This document shows positions 35,714-45,131 of a stretch of 64,000 bases of DNA, piece by piece; position 1 is the stretch's first letter; each line of letters begins with the position of its first letter. This DNA is from Gluconobacter cerevisiae. GTDB taxonomy: Bacteria; Pseudomonadota; Alphaproteobacteria; Acetobacterales; Acetobacteraceae. The position numbers and the translations under genes were made by a program. The DNA lies in assembly GCF_015244675.1 (NCBI RefSeq), contig NZ_JABCQO010000001.1:372001-436000 (forward strand). The letters are read 5' to 3'. The notes beneath the pieces are model-generated. The model had not been told where the DNA came from. It searched no databases and saw only the letters and a list, made by a program, of their open reading frames with translations.

Positions 35714-37138
35714 ATGGCGAGCGACAATGTCGGCATCATCGACGGCTTCCTGAATACCTTCGAGACCACGATCGACAGCGGTTTCGGTCTGGTCCGGGGA
35801 AGCGTGGTGTCGCTCGCGGGTTCGCTCTCGGTGCTGGACATCGTGCTGGCGGGGCTGTTCTGGGCGTGGGCGGCCGACGAGGACATCGTCCAGCGTCTCG
35901 TGAAGAAGACGCTGTATATCGGCTTCTTTGCCTTCATCATCGACCATTTCAGCGGCCTGTCGGGGATCGTTTTCAACAGTTTCGCGGCCCTCGGTCTCAA
36001 GGCCGGCGGCGGCACGCTGGCAATTGCGGACTTCATGCACCCCGGCCGACTGGCGGCGACCGGGCTCGATGCCGCGCAACCGCTTCTGGATGCGGCGAGT
36101 AAACTGGCGTTTTCGTTCGGTGCGCTGGCCAGCATCGTGCAGATCCTCGTCCTGGTCCTGTGCTGGTTCATCGTGCTGGCGGCCTTCTTCATTCTCGCGG
36201 TGCAACTCTTCGTGGCGATCGTCGAGTTCAAGCTGACCAGCCTAGCCGGTTTCGTGCTGATCCCGTTCGCCCTGTTCAATCGCACCGCTTTCCTGGCCGA
36301 GAAGGCGCTGGGCAATGTCGTATCGTCCGGTGTGAAGATCATGGTGCTGGCGGTCATTTCCGCCATCGCCTCCGTGCTGTTCAGGCAGTTCACGACGTCC
36401 TACGGTGATAGTGCGCCCACCATCGGCCAGGCGCTGTCCGTTGTTCTGGCGTCGCTCTGCATCGTGGGTCTCGCCATTTTCGGCGGCTCTCTCGCCAATG
36501 GGCTGATCTCCGGTGCCCCGCAGCTTGGTGCCGGGGCAGCGGCCGGAACCGCAATGGCGGTGGGCGCGATGGGTGCTGCGGCTGTTGCCGCGCCCGCTGC
36601 CCTGGCGTCTGGGGGCGCTGCCGCGCTTGGTGCGACGGCCGCGGCAGCGCGCGGCGGGGCTGCCGTCGCAGGTGCCGCCACGACAGCCTACTCCATGGGA
36701 GCAGCCGGACAGACCGGCGCGGCGGGCATGGCGTCGGCGGCTGGCAATGTCGGTCGCGCCGCTGGTGGTGCTGCGATGAACGCCGTGAAGAACAAGGTCG
36801 GCGCGGCAACATCCTCGTTGAAGGAAAGCTACTCTGCTGGCGGACGCTGGGCCGCCGGTGCGATGGGCGCCGGCGGAGAAGGCGATAGGCCATCGGGTGA
36901 CGGTGGATCTTCAGGCCCGTCCGGCGGCGGAGGTGATCCCGGTACCGGGCCTGCCGGTAGCGGTAACCCTGGCGGCGGCCCCGATGGCGGCGACGGCTCC
37001 GACGGCAAGCCGCCCCGCTGGGCGCGAAAGATGAAGCGCCGCAACGCCGCCACCCATGCTGCCGAGGCCGCCCATATCATCCGCTCCGCCGATGGCGGGG
37101 GCGGGTCCACGTCCATCGATCTCTCGGAGAAAGAATGA
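35714..37138 (+). CDS. trbL: TrbL, VirB6-like channel protein
   Basis: A 474-residue polytopic inner-membrane protein with about six helices up to residue 270, then an Ala/Gly-rich low-complexity tail (residues 275-460) with Gly-Pro-Asp repeats. It is the channel core of the conjugation machine. Overlaps trbF by four bases. Confidence 0.9.
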   Translation: MASDNVGIIDGFLNTFETTIDSGFGLVRGSVVSLAGSLSVLDIVLAGLFWAWAADEDIVQRLVKKTLYIGFFAFIIDHFSGLSGIVFNSFAALGLKAGGGTLAIADFMHPGRLAATGLDAAQPLLDAASKLAFSFGALASIVQILVLVLCWFIVLAAFFILAVQLFVAIVEFKLTSLAGFVLIPFALFNRTAFLAEKALGNVVSSGVKIMVLAVISAIASVLFRQFTTSYGDSAPTIGQALSVVLASLCIVGLAIFGGSLANGLISGAPQLGAGAAAGTAMAVGAMGAAAVAAPAALASGGAAALGATAAAARGGAAVAGAATTAYSMGAAGQTGAAGMASAAGNVGRAAGGAAMNAVKNKVGAATSSLKESYSAGGRWAAGAMGAGGEGDRPSGDGGSSGPSGGGGDPGTGPAGSGNPGGGPDGGDGSDGKPPRWARKMKRRNAATHAAEAAHIIRSADGGGGSTSIDLSEKE

Positions 37139-37821
37139 TGTTCCGTCGCTCCACAACACGCTACGGGACCACGCCCGAGCCCGTCACGCCCTACCAGAAA
37201 GCCGCACAGATCTGGGATGAGCGCATCGGCTCGGCCCGTGTGCAGGCCCGCAACTGGCGGTTGATGGCGTTCGGTTCCCTGTTCCTGTCCGCAGGTCTCG
37301 GGGCCGGGCTGGTCTGGCAGTCCGCGCGCGGCACCATCACGCCGTGGGTCGTGCAGGTCGACACGCTCGGTCAGGCGCAGGTCGTGGCGCCGGCGACGTC
37401 CGGCTACATGCCCGCTGATCCGCAGATTGCCTGGTATCTGGCACAGTTCGTCCACGACGTGCGCTCCCTGTCATCCGATGCCGTCGTGGTCCGGCATAAC
37501 TGGCTGCGCGCCTATAATTTCACCAGCGTTTCTGGTGCCGTGGCGCTGAACGATTATGCCCGCCTGAATGATCCGTTTTCGCGGATCGGGCACGAGCAGG
37601 TCGAGCTGGACATCGCTTCGGTAATCCGGGCCTCGCCCGCCAGCTTCCGCGTCGCCTGGACCGAGCGCCATTACCGTGACGGCGCGTTCACCGGCACCGA
37701 ACGCTGGACCGCCATCGTGTCGGTTGTTCTGCGCACGCCGCGCGACGCTGATCATCTTCGGAAAAACCCGCTTGGAATCTACGTCTCTGCCATCAACTGG
37801 TCGAAGGAACTCGGGCAATGA
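37135..37821 (+). CDS. trbF: TrbF, VirB8-like assembly factor
   Basis: A 228-residue bitopic protein: short cytoplasmic N terminus, one helix (about 41-60) and a periplasmic VirB8 domain with AWYLAQFVHDVRSLSSD, LNDYARLNDPF and RVAWTERHYRDGAF. It nucleates the channel and binds TrbG and TrbI. Overlaps trbL and trbG by four bases. Confidence 0.95.
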   Translation: MMFRRSTTRYGTTPEPVTPYQKAAQIWDERIGSARVQARNWRLMAFGSLFLSAGLGAGLVWQSARGTITPWVVQVDTLGQAQVVAPATSGYMPADPQIAWYLAQFVHDVRSLSSDAVVVRHNWLRAYNFTSVSGAVALNDYARLNDPFSRIGHEQVELDIASVIRASPASFRVAWTERHYRDGAFTGTERWTAIVSVVLRTPRDADHLRKNPLGIYVSAINWSKELGQ

Positions 37822-38819
37822 TCCGTCGCGCTCTTCGTGCTTTGCCGTTGCTAACCCTGCCCCTGGCGGGTTGCGCGCAACAGTACCATCCACCCGTCAT
37901 ACGATATGACGACGCGGCCCAGGCCACGCTCCTGCCTGATCCGCCGAAGCCTGTGCGGGTGGCGGAGGTGCCACAGCCACTCCCGCTGCCGGGCCAGCTC
38001 AAGCCGCTTCCGCCCTTACGGCGTACCCATGTCGTGCCCGAGGCGGCTGACCCTACCGTGCGCGTGACCCAGGCCAATCTTGCCGCTCGCATCCAGCCGA
38101 CGCGGGCCGGTTACGTGAACGCGGTGCAGGTTTACCCCTACAGCGCGGGAGCGCTCTATCAGGTCTATGCTTCGCCCGGCGAGATCACCGACGTTATGCT
38201 CCAGCCGGGTGAAAAACTGGTGGGTACCGGCCCGGTCGCGGTGGGTGATACCGTGCGCTGGATCGTCGGCGATACCACCAGTGGCGCGGGCACGACCAGG
38301 CGCGTGCATATCCTGGTCAAGCCGACGCGACCGGATCTCATCACCAATCTGATCGTCAATACCGACCGGAGGAGCTACCTTGCCGAACTGCGGGCGACAC
38401 CCACGACCTATATGGCGTCGGTGTCCTGGGATTATCCCGAGGACGACCTGATTGCCCTGCATCGGCAGGACAGCGACGCCGATGATGCAGCCCCGGTGGA
38501 TGCGGGGCTGGATCTGAATGCGCTGAATTTCCGTTACGCTATTCAGCCGGTGAAAGGTGGCACGCCGCCCTGGCTGCCCAGCCGGGCGTTTGACGATGGC
38601 CACAAGGTCTATATCGCGTTTCCGTCCGGTATCGGGCAGGGCGAACTGCCGCCGCTGTTCGTGTTGGGGGCCGATGGCGGGCCGGAATTGGTGAACTACC
38701 GCGTCCGGCAGAACTGGATGATCGTCGATCGCCTGTTTGCCGCCGCCGAATTGCGGCTGGGCGACAGGCATTCCGAGCAGCGGGTACGGATCGTGCGCAC
38801 GGATGGCAGGAAGTCATGA
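37818..38819 (+). CDS. trbG: TrbG, VirB9-like outer-membrane subunit
   Basis: A 333-residue periplasmic/outer-membrane protein. The N terminus carries a lipobox-like LPLAGC (Cys at residue 19), so it may be lipidated, a feature more often seen in TrbH/VirB7; no separate trbH is present. The C-terminal domain has the VirB9 blocks NFRYAIQP and AFDDGHKVYIAFP. Part of the core complex. Overlaps trbF and trbI by four bases. Confidence 0.9.
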   Translation: MIRRALRALPLLTLPLAGCAQQYHPPVIRYDDAAQATLLPDPPKPVRVAEVPQPLPLPGQLKPLPPLRRTHVVPEAADPTVRVTQANLAARIQPTRAGYVNAVQVYPYSAGALYQVYASPGEITDVMLQPGEKLVGTGPVAVGDTVRWIVGDTTSGAGTTRRVHILVKPTRPDLITNLIVNTDRRSYLAELRATPTTYMASVSWDYPEDDLIALHRQDSDADDAAPVDAGLDLNALNFRYAIQPVKGGTPPWLPSRAFDDGHKVYIAFPSGIGQGELPPLFVLGADGGPELVNYRVRQNWMIVDRLFAAAELRLGDRHSEQRVRIVRTDGRKS

Positions 38820-40018
38820 GCGGCGCGGAAGAGCGCCCGGAAGGGAATACGGGAGCCACCACAAGCGGAAGCGGAACAGGACCATCATCCCCGCCGCCCT
38901 CTCCCGATCTGCGGCTGCGCGCGCAGCGTCCGCCGGTGGTCCGGCTCTCGCGCCCCGTCATCTGGACGCTGGGTGGTGCGGGGATGCTCGCGATCGGTCT
39001 TGCGCTGGGCTACGCGCTGCAAAATGGTGCGCAGAAGGGGCCGCTCCAGGGGGCACAGGACACCGACACCCGCCCCTCGGCCGACGGGCTGGCCGCACTC
39101 CCCAATGACTATACCGCCACCCCGAAACTCGGGCCGCCTTTGCCCGGCGATCTCGGCAAGCCGATCCTCGATGCACAGCGGAACGGTCGCGCGGGACCGG
39201 TTTCCGGCATGGGAGACCGGCGTGGCGATCAGGAGATCGAGGCGGCACGCACCAGCAGGCTCTTCGCGCAGATCGAGGCGCGGGAGGGCCAGGCTGCGCA
39301 GACGATTCCGGTCATGGCCACCGCTCCCGGAGCACAGGCATCACCGACCGGCCCCGACCAGCAGACCGGCAATCGCGCCTTTCTGGCAGGTCAGCCGGAT
39401 CGCGCGACGGTCAGCCCGGACCGGATCGTATCTCCCGCCTCGCCCTATATGCTCCAGGCCGGGACCGTCATTGCCGGCGCGCTGAACACGAAGATCAGTT
39501 CCGATCTGCCCGGCCAGATCGTGGGGCATGTGACCCAGAACGTCTATGACAGTCCGACAGGCCGGTTCTTGCTCGTCCCGCAGGGTAGCACCCTGTTCGG
39601 AGCCTATAACAGCGGCATTTCCTTCGGGCAGCAGCGCACCCAGATCATCTGGACGCGGCTGATCTATCCGAATGGCGAAAGCCTCGTCCTGGAAAAGCTG
39701 CCCGGTGGCGACGCCATCGGCCAGTCTGGCCTGTCCGATGAGGTGAACAATCATTGGGGGCAACTGTTCAAGGCGGCCCTCGTCACGACCCTCCTCAGCG
39801 TGGGCTCCGAGGCCGGGACGTCATGGAACGAGAACAACCTGATGCAGGCCATCCGCTCCGGCGCGAGCAACGGGTTTTCTATGGTCGGCAACCGGCTGAT
39901 TGATCGCAGCCTGAATATTCAGCCGACGCTGACAGACCGCCCGGGCCTGCCGTTCACGCTTATCCTGAATCGCGACCTTGTCCTGAAACCCTGGCACCCA
40001 AAGGAACCGGCTCCATGA
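38816..40018 (+). CDS. trbI: TrbI, VirB10-like core complex protein
   Basis: A 400-residue inner-to-outer membrane spanning protein. A disordered, Pro/Ser-rich cytosolic start (1-38) and one helix (about 45-65) lead into the long Pro-rich periplasmic linker, then the VirB10 domain with FLLVPQGSTLFGAYNSGISFGQ and GQSGLSDEVNNHWGQL. It senses ATP use and opens the outer pore. Overlaps trbG and the DUF2274 gene by four bases. Confidence 0.95.
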   Translation: MSGAEERPEGNTGATTSGSGTGPSSPPPSPDLRLRAQRPPVVRLSRPVIWTLGGAGMLAIGLALGYALQNGAQKGPLQGAQDTDTRPSADGLAALPNDYTATPKLGPPLPGDLGKPILDAQRNGRAGPVSGMGDRRGDQEIEAARTSRLFAQIEAREGQAAQTIPVMATAPGAQASPTGPDQQTGNRAFLAGQPDRATVSPDRIVSPASPYMLQAGTVIAGALNTKISSDLPGQIVGHVTQNVYDSPTGRFLLVPQGSTLFGAYNSGISFGQQRTQIIWTRLIYPNGESLVLEKLPGGDAIGQSGLSDEVNNHWGQLFKAALVTTLLSVGSEAGTSWNENNLMQAIRSGASNGFSMVGNRLIDRSLNIQPTLTDRPGLPFTLILNRDLVLKPWHPKEPAP

Positions 40019-40275
40019 CGAAGCTGCGCATCACCGAAATTCCCGACGAGAAGCCGGTCCGTGTCACCGTGGACCTGCCTGCGGACCTGCATCGCGATCT
40101 CGTCGCTTATGCTGCCCTGGTCAGCCAGAACGGCCAGTCCGTCGATCCGGCCCGTCTCGTACCGCACATGATCCGTGGCTTTATCACCTCCGACCGCGCG
40201 TTCCGAAAGCTCCGGCAGGAGCCACGGCGGGCACCCGTTAAAACGCAGTCGCCTGCTGCTCCAGAAAACGGATGA
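40015..40275 (+). CDS. DUF2274 protein
   Basis: An 86-residue protein of family DUF2274, which regularly follows trbI. It has an RHH-like N-terminal half (VRVTVDLPADLHRDLVAYA) and a Pro/Arg tail, suggesting a DNA-binding regulator of transfer (inference). Its last 38 bases overlap the end of the convergent LysR gene. Confidence 0.85.
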   Translation: MTKLRITEIPDEKPVRVTVDLPADLHRDLVAYAALVSQNGQSVDPARLVPHMIRGFITSDRAFRKLRQEPRRAPVKTQSPAAPENG

Positions 40276-41164
40276 CTGTCCTCGCGGCCGGTGGGCAGCG
40301 CTCACGGTGCCAAGCCGCGCCATAGGCGAAGTGGGAAAATCCGTCCCCGTCGATGACTTCCACTACCGCGATCCGCTCCCGGATGGCAGCGGGCAGAAAA
40401 CCCAGCCAGGCATCCGGCAACAGAGCGATGCCGCTGCCATTCGCGGCCAATGCGACGACCCGCAGGCTTCTGACCGCCTCCTGACGTGTCACCGGCACGA
40501 ATCCCGCCTGCCGCATCTTGCGCATCAAGAGCGCGAGCAGTTCCTCGCCGGTATCATCCTTGCCGATCAGAAAGATTCCATCATGCAACTCAGCCCATGA
40601 CGCGGTTCCGACCTGTGCGATCGGATGTTCGGCCGACATGATCGCAACGACACGATCGCTCCAGAGCGGGACGGTGGCCACCATGCTGCCGGGCAGGGGC
40701 AGCGTCATTATCGCGAGGTCGATCTCCTCCTGTTCCAGGGCCTGGAACAGTTCTTTTTTCGCATTATCCCGATAAGTGAAGGAGATACCGGGTTGCGCAA
40801 GGCTGTACGACTCCAGTATCGCCGAGATCCGGCCGGGTGGGATGCTGCCCTGGACGCCCACGGAGATGACGCCGGTCTCGCCCCGGCTCCAACGCCGCGT
40901 GCGCTCGTACAGTCCGACTGTTCCATCGAGCAACTTCTCAGCCTCTCGCAGAAAGGCAACTCCCGCCGGGGTGAGCCGGGCACCGCTCGACGTGCGTCGA
41001 AAAAGGGAGACGCCAAGTCGCTCTTCCAGTAACCGCAAGGACCGGCTTACGGCAGATTGTTTGCCTCCCAGCGCCCGTGCGGCTCCATGGATACTTCCCT
41101 CCCTCGCGATGACACGCACGAACAGCAATTCCCGCAGATCGAGAGGTGGTCGCCGAACCGACAT
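40238..41164 (-). CDS. LysR-family transcriptional regulator
   Basis: A 308-residue LTTR. The winged HTH (FVRVIAREGSIHGAARALGGKQSAVSR-type) occupies residues 1-65 and the effector-binding domain 95-300. It converges on, and overlaps, the DUF2274 gene. LysR genes downstream of trbI recur in such elements; it may control transfer or the divergent genes at 41379-42577. Effector unknown. Confidence 0.85.
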   Translation of the reverse strand: MSVRRPPLDLRELLFVRVIAREGSIHGAARALGGKQSAVSRSLRLLEERLGVSLFRRTSSGARLTPAGVAFLREAEKLLDGTVGLYERTRRWSRGETGVISVGVQGSIPPGRISAILESYSLAQPGISFTYRDNAKKELFQALEQEEIDLAIMTLPLPGSMVATVPLWSDRVVAIMSAEHPIAQVGTASWAELHDGIFLIGKDDTGEELLALLMRKMRQAGFVPVTRQEAVRSLRVVALAANGSGIALLPDAWLGFLPAAIRERIAVVEVIDGDGFSHFAYGAAWHRERCPPAARTVIRFLEQQATAF

Positions 41165-41378
41165 TTTCTGTCTATCCCGATTTTTTGAAGACCTTCGGCA
41201 TGACCTGCCAAAATCCAGTCATTGTGCTTTCAAGTCTGCAACAATAATTCGTTCACGATATATTATGACGTTACTCTCTGCCTTCGCCATGAAGCCATCG
41301 CAATATCCGCGCTGCGGCGCAAAATGCTCTTGTGGCATAGTGCGCTAATGTACCACCTCGCCGAAGAGAAATGGAAGC

Positions 41379-41948
41379 ATGATGAACCTATTGGACGAAT
41401 TCATCCCGCGCTTCGATTTCAGCGAGCGACACAGTGTCGATATCTCCGCCCCGGCCAGTCGCATCATGAACGCGGTGGCTGCATGGCGGAATCAGGACGA
41501 TCCGCTGGTTCGTGCCGCCATCCGCCTGCGCGAAATGCCCGCCCGGCTGTTAGGCCATGCGCGGCAACGGAATCTGGACCTCACCGACTTCACGCTGCTG
41601 GAACGGCGAGGCGATGCCGCCCTGGTCTACGGCCTCGTCGGCGCGTTCTGGCGGGCGGATTACGGATTGTGCGACATTCCCACAACGGACGCTTTTCTCA
41701 CCCCTTGCCATGATGACGTCTGCAAGCTCGCTCTGGGCTTCTCCATCCAGCCGGGACCACACGGTACCCAGTTGCTGGTGACGGAAACCCGCGTGTTTTG
41801 CGCCATGGACCGGGCCAGGCGTCGCTTCACGCCCTATTGGTATCTGATCCGTCCGGTCAGCGGCCTGATCCGCCGCCGCATGCTCGCGACCATCCGGGAA
41901 CAGTCGGAGTCTCCGCCCTCTCATCACCCGCGCGCAGCATTGCCATGA
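41379..41948 (+). CDS. Conserved hypothetical protein
   Basis: A 189-residue soluble protein. The start SERHSVDISAPASRIMNAVAAW and the later VTETRVFCAMDRARRRFTPYWYLIRPVSGLIRR resemble SRPBCC-like small-molecule-binding proteins found in actinobacteria and proteobacteria, but this is only by pattern. It overlaps the next gene by four bases and is divergent from the LysR gene, its likely regulator. Confidence 0.65.
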   Translation: MMNLLDEFIPRFDFSERHSVDISAPASRIMNAVAAWRNQDDPLVRAAIRLREMPARLLGHARQRNLDLTDFTLLERRGDAALVYGLVGAFWRADYGLCDIPTTDAFLTPCHDDVCKLALGFSIQPGPHGTQLLVTETRVFCAMDRARRRFTPYWYLIRPVSGLIRRRMLATIREQSESPPSHHPRAALP

Positions 41949-42577
41949 AGCTTTACGACTACCCCACCGCCCCCAATCCACGGCGTGTGCGCTTCTTCAT
42001 CGCCGAGAAAGGGCTGACGATTCCTATCGTTACAGTTGATCTGGCGAAGCACGAGCAGTTCGCGCCCACGTTCCGCCTCCTTAACCCCTCCTGCACCGTT
42101 CCCGTCCTGGAACTGGACGACGGCACCGCGATCAGCGAGGTGCCCGTCATCTGCCGTTATCTGGAGGAGTTGCATCCCGATCCCCCTCTGATGGGCGCGA
42201 CGCGAGAACAACGCGCCATCATCGGCATGTGGGACCGGCGCATGGAGATCGACGGCTATCTTGCCGCGATGGAAGCCGTACGGAACAGCCTGCCGGGACT
42301 GTCGGGCCGCGCACTGGTCGGACCACACGGCTATGCGCAAATCCCCGAGCTTACCGCGCGCGGCCGTCAGAGGCTGGCCGATTTCATGGCCGATCTGGAC
42401 ACCCGGCTGCGCGATGTACCCTATGTCGCGGGCAATGCCTTCTCGATCGCTGACATCACCGCGTTCGTCACGCTGGATTTCGCCCGTAGCCGACTGAAGC
42501 TGGCATTGCCAGACGAGGCCTCCGCCCTGCATGCATGGGTCACGAGCATCGCGAAACGGCCAGGAGCACAGGCATGA
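41945..42577 (+). CDS. Glutathione S-transferase
   Basis: A 210-residue GST with N-terminal thioredoxin fold (KLYDYPTAPNPRRVRFFIAEKG; conserved cis-Pro in CTVPVLELDDG; Glu-Val in AISEVPVICRYLEE) and C-terminal helical domain with IADITAFV. It conjugates glutathione to electrophiles or acts as a thiol-linked reductase. Start ATG overlaps the upstream stop. It may extend the detoxification role of the cargo. It could also be the first chromosomal gene, as the ICE edge is not fixed. Confidence 0.9.
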   Translation: MKLYDYPTAPNPRRVRFFIAEKGLTIPIVTVDLAKHEQFAPTFRLLNPSCTVPVLELDDGTAISEVPVICRYLEELHPDPPLMGATREQRAIIGMWDRRMEIDGYLAAMEAVRNSLPGLSGRALVGPHGYAQIPELTARGRQRLADFMADLDTRLRDVPYVAGNAFSIADITAFVTLDFARSRLKLALPDEASALHAWVTSIAKRPGAQA

Positions 42578-42765
42578 CGGCCTTTGCCATACTCTTGTTA
42601 GCCGGCATCTCGTTCAAGAGCGCTGTTCTACTTATGAACATCACCCGCCCGAACATCCTGACGATGTGTGCCACGGGATTCGGCACGCTACGCCGTAGCC
42701 ACCCCCGATTTGCTCCGGGCTGCTTACAAAATGCTTACATTCCTGTGCTACGGCACACTGTAAAC

Positions 42766-42788
42766 AAAAAACGGTCCCGAAGGAACGT
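42766..42788 (-). terminator. Terminator of the left tRNA-Gly gene
   Basis: On the minus strand, stem ACGTTCC-TTCG-GGACCGT with one mismatch and a TTCG loop, then a run of six T. It lies about 30 bases after the tRNA 3' end. Confidence 0.75.
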
Positions 42789-42818
42789 CTTTAACCGCCT
42801 GATTTTCCTTGGAAAATC

Positions 42819-42893
42819 TGGAGCGGGCGATGGGATTCGAACCCACGACCCCAACCTTGGCAAGGTTGTGCTCTACCCCTGAGCTACGCCCGC
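42819..42893 (-). tRNA. tRNA-Gly (GCC), left copy
   Basis: The minus strand folds into a full cloverleaf of 75 bases with CCA encoded. Acceptor stem GCGGGCG/CGCCCGC, T-loop GGTTCGAATCC, anticodon loop CTTGCCAAG (anticodon GCC). It is the probable integration target: its 3' end faces the ICE. It differs from the right copy only by a C-G to U-A swap in the acceptor stem. Confidence 0.95.
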
Positions 42894-42990
42894 ACTCCGT
42901 GGAGGGGCTTATGGCCGAATCAGAGCCTCAGCGCAAGAGGAGAAGAGACCCTTCGAACGTCACTTTGATCGCAGAATGCAGAAACGAAAA

Positions 42991-43015
42991 AAGGCACCCG
43001 AAGGTGCCTTTTTTT
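42991..43015. terminator. Bidirectional terminator between the two tRNA-Gly genes
   Basis: AAGGCACC-CGAA-GGTGCCTT stem (42991-43010) with A run to the left and T run to the right; works for the right tRNA on the minus strand. Confidence 0.8.
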
Positions 43016-43018
43016 CAC

Positions 43019-43093
43019 TGGAGCGGGTGATGGGATTCGAACCCACGACCCCAACCTTGGCAAGGTTGTGCTCTACCCCTGAGCTACACCCGC
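43019..43093 (-). tRNA. tRNA-Gly (GCC), right copy
   Basis: A 75-base cloverleaf with CCA encoded and anticodon GCC. The acceptor stem has GCGGGTG/CACCCGC, a compensated difference from the left copy, so both should function. The 30 bases upstream of the two genes are nearly identical, so the copies arose by tandem duplication. Confidence 0.95.
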
Positions 43094-43265
43094 ACTCCGT
43101 GGAGGGGCTTATGACCGAATCAACAAAACCGCGCAAGAGGGATTTTTCGATTCTGATGCAATATCCACTTCCCCGCCCCCTCTGACATGGTGTGGACTTG
43201 CACCCAAGGCAGACACATCCGATCTTTCAGGGAACTTGTCTTCCCAGCGAACGGTCCCCGCCCCC

Positions 43266-44219
43266 ATGAGCAGCACATTCGACGAACACCTGATCGGCCA
43301 ATCCACCCAAACACCCCCGGCAGGCACAACCGCCACCATCATTGATGCCGATCAGTCCAGCTTCATGGCAGATGTCGTGGAAGCCAGCCGCACGATTCCG
43401 GTTCTGGTGGATTTCTGGGCGCCATGGTGCGGTCCGTGCAGGCAGATGACGCCCGTTCTGGAAAAAGTCGTCCGCGCGGCCGGCGGGCGGGTCAGACTCG
43501 TCAAGGTGGACGTGGAAGCCAACAAAGCCCTCGCAGCCCAGCTCGAACAGCTTGGACTGCCGCTCCAGTCCATTCCTGTCGTCGTGGCATTCTGGAAAGG
43601 GCAGGTTCTGGATCTTTTTCAGGGTGCCCAGCCGGAAAGTGAAATCCGCCGCTTCGTGGAGTCTCTCCTCAAGTTGGCTGGAGACGTCATGCCCGCCACG
43701 GAAATTTTGGCGGCGGCGCGTCAGGCCCTTTCAGACGGCCATGCGGATCAGGCAGCCGGTCTGTTCTCGCAGCTTCTGGAAGCAGAACCGGAAAGCCCGG
43801 AAGGCTGGGGCGGCATGATCCGTGCGTTGATTGCCCTGAACGAACCGGAAGCCGCCGAAGATGCTTCCTCGCAGGTCCCGGCCAAGCTGGACACTCATCC
43901 GGAAATCACAGGCGCCCGTGCCGCGCTGGCGCTGCATGTGGAGGGCACCAAAGCCGCCTCAGAACTCGACGCCCTGCGCCAGCAGAGCGCCGCAGCGCCC
44001 GATGATTTCGATCTGCGCCTCAGACTGGCCGCGGCTCTCAATGGAGCCGGTCAGCGGGCACAGGCCGCCGATACGCTGTTGGACATTCTCCGCACCGACC
44101 GGGACTGGAACGATGGCGCGGCAAAAACCGAGCTTCTGCGCTTTTTCGAGGCGTGGGGACACACAGACCCTGATACGCTGGCGGCAAGACGCAAACTTTC
44201 TTCCCTTCTGTTCTCGTGA
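43266..44219 (+). CDS. cnoX: CnoX-like thioredoxin with TPR-like tail
   Basis: A 317-residue cytosolic chaperone-redox protein. The thioredoxin domain holds WCGPC (Cys55, Cys58) after a short N-terminal extension, and the C-terminal half (about 145-310) has helical TPR-like repeats. CnoX (YbbN) protects clients from oxidative aggregation and hands them to GroEL/DnaK; the intact CxxC suggests it is also an active reductase. The frame is open from 43236, but ATG 43266 is the better start. First gene of a three-gene operon with the Lon-N and Trm112 genes. Confidence 0.8.
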   Translation: MSSTFDEHLIGQSTQTPPAGTTATIIDADQSSFMADVVEASRTIPVLVDFWAPWCGPCRQMTPVLEKVVRAAGGRVRLVKVDVEANKALAAQLEQLGLPLQSIPVVVAFWKGQVLDLFQGAQPESEIRRFVESLLKLAGDVMPATEILAAARQALSDGHADQAAGLFSQLLEAEPESPEGWGGMIRALIALNEPEAAEDASSQVPAKLDTHPEITGARAALALHVEGTKAASELDALRQQSAAAPDDFDLRLRLAAALNGAGQRAQAADTLLDILRTDRDWNDGAAKTELLRFFEAWGHTDPDTLAARRKLSSLLFS

Positions 44220-44223
44220 GCCG

Positions 44224-44934
44224 ATGACCGAAACACCCGATCTCCCGCCTGACGACGTACCGAACGCGCTGTCGGACGATTTTCCGGACGAGCTTCCCCG
44301 GCGCGCTCCGCCCCTGACGGAACTGACGCTTGCGGATATTCCGCCGCGCGTCGGCCTGTTTCCGCTGTCAGGCGCGCTGCTGCTGCCAGGCGGGCATCTG
44401 CCGCTGCTGGTCTTTGAAGCGCCTTATGTGGCGCTGCTGGAGGATGCACTGGCCGGACGCAGGATGATCGGCGTGATCCAGCCCCTCATGGACCCTGACA
44501 CGGACGAGCACTCCCTGCTCTACCGGACGGGAACGCTGGGCCGCATTACGGAATTTGCCGAACATGTGGACGGCACCTTCACCGTCACCCTGCTCGGAAT
44601 TTCGCGCTTCCGTCTGATCCGTGAAACTCCGACAGAACGCGGATGGCGTGAAGGGATCATTGATGCAACCCCGTTCGCTGCGGATCTGGTCGAAGAAGAT
44701 CCAATGCCGATCAACCGCGATCTGCTGCTGGAAGGCCTGAAGACCTATCTCGATTCCCGCGACCTTCAGGCAAGCTGGCCGCTGATAGAAGATATGGATG
44801 ATGAGACGCTGCTGGTGGTCCTGCCGATGCTCGTGCCATTCACGCCAGTGGAAAAGCAGTCCCTGCTGGAAGCCATGACGCTGGATGAACGCGCCGGGCT
44901 CTTGCTGGATCTGCTTGAGAGGGGCATGGAATAG
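44224..44934 (+). CDS. Lon N-terminal (LON substrate-binding) domain protein
   Basis: A 236-residue stand-alone LON domain, without ATPase or protease parts. Blocks [24 protein letters not shown] and [27 protein letters not shown] are typical. Such proteins occur in alphaproteobacteria next to thioredoxin-like genes; role in substrate handling is inferred. Begins four bases after the cnoX stop. Confidence 0.85.
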   Translation: MTETPDLPPDDVPNALSDDFPDELPRRAPPLTELTLADIPPRVGLFPLSGALLLPGGHLPLLVFEAPYVALLEDALAGRRMIGVIQPLMDPDTDEHSLLYRTGTLGRITEFAEHVDGTFTVTLLGISRFRLIRETPTERGWREGIIDATPFAADLVEEDPMPINRDLLLEGLKTYLDSRDLQASWPLIEDMDDETLLVVLPMLVPFTPVEKQSLLEAMTLDERAGLLLDLLERGME

Positions 44935-44936
44935 TC

Positions 44937-45116
44937 ATGACGACTGAACTCGATCCCCGCCTCCTCTCCCTTCTGGTCTGCCCTCTGACCAAAGGACCGC
45001 TGACCTATGACCGCGAGACCCAGGAGCTTATCAGCCCCCGGGCCAAGCTCGCCTTCCCGATCCGCGACGGAATTCCGGTCATGCTGGCAGACGAAGCCCG
45101 TGCGATCGACGCCTGA
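44937..45116 (+). CDS. Trm112-family protein
   Basis: A 59-residue protein starting [20 protein letters not shown] and ending with [19 protein letters not shown], the YcaR/Trm112 pattern. Trm112 proteins activate methyltransferases; the bacterial partner is unclear. It starts two bases after the Lon-N stop, third gene of the operon. Confidence 0.85.
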   Translation: MTTELDPRLLSLLVCPLTKGPLTYDRETQELISPRAKLAFPIRDGIPVMLADEARAIDA

Positions 45117-45131
45117 TCTCTGGACCTGAGG

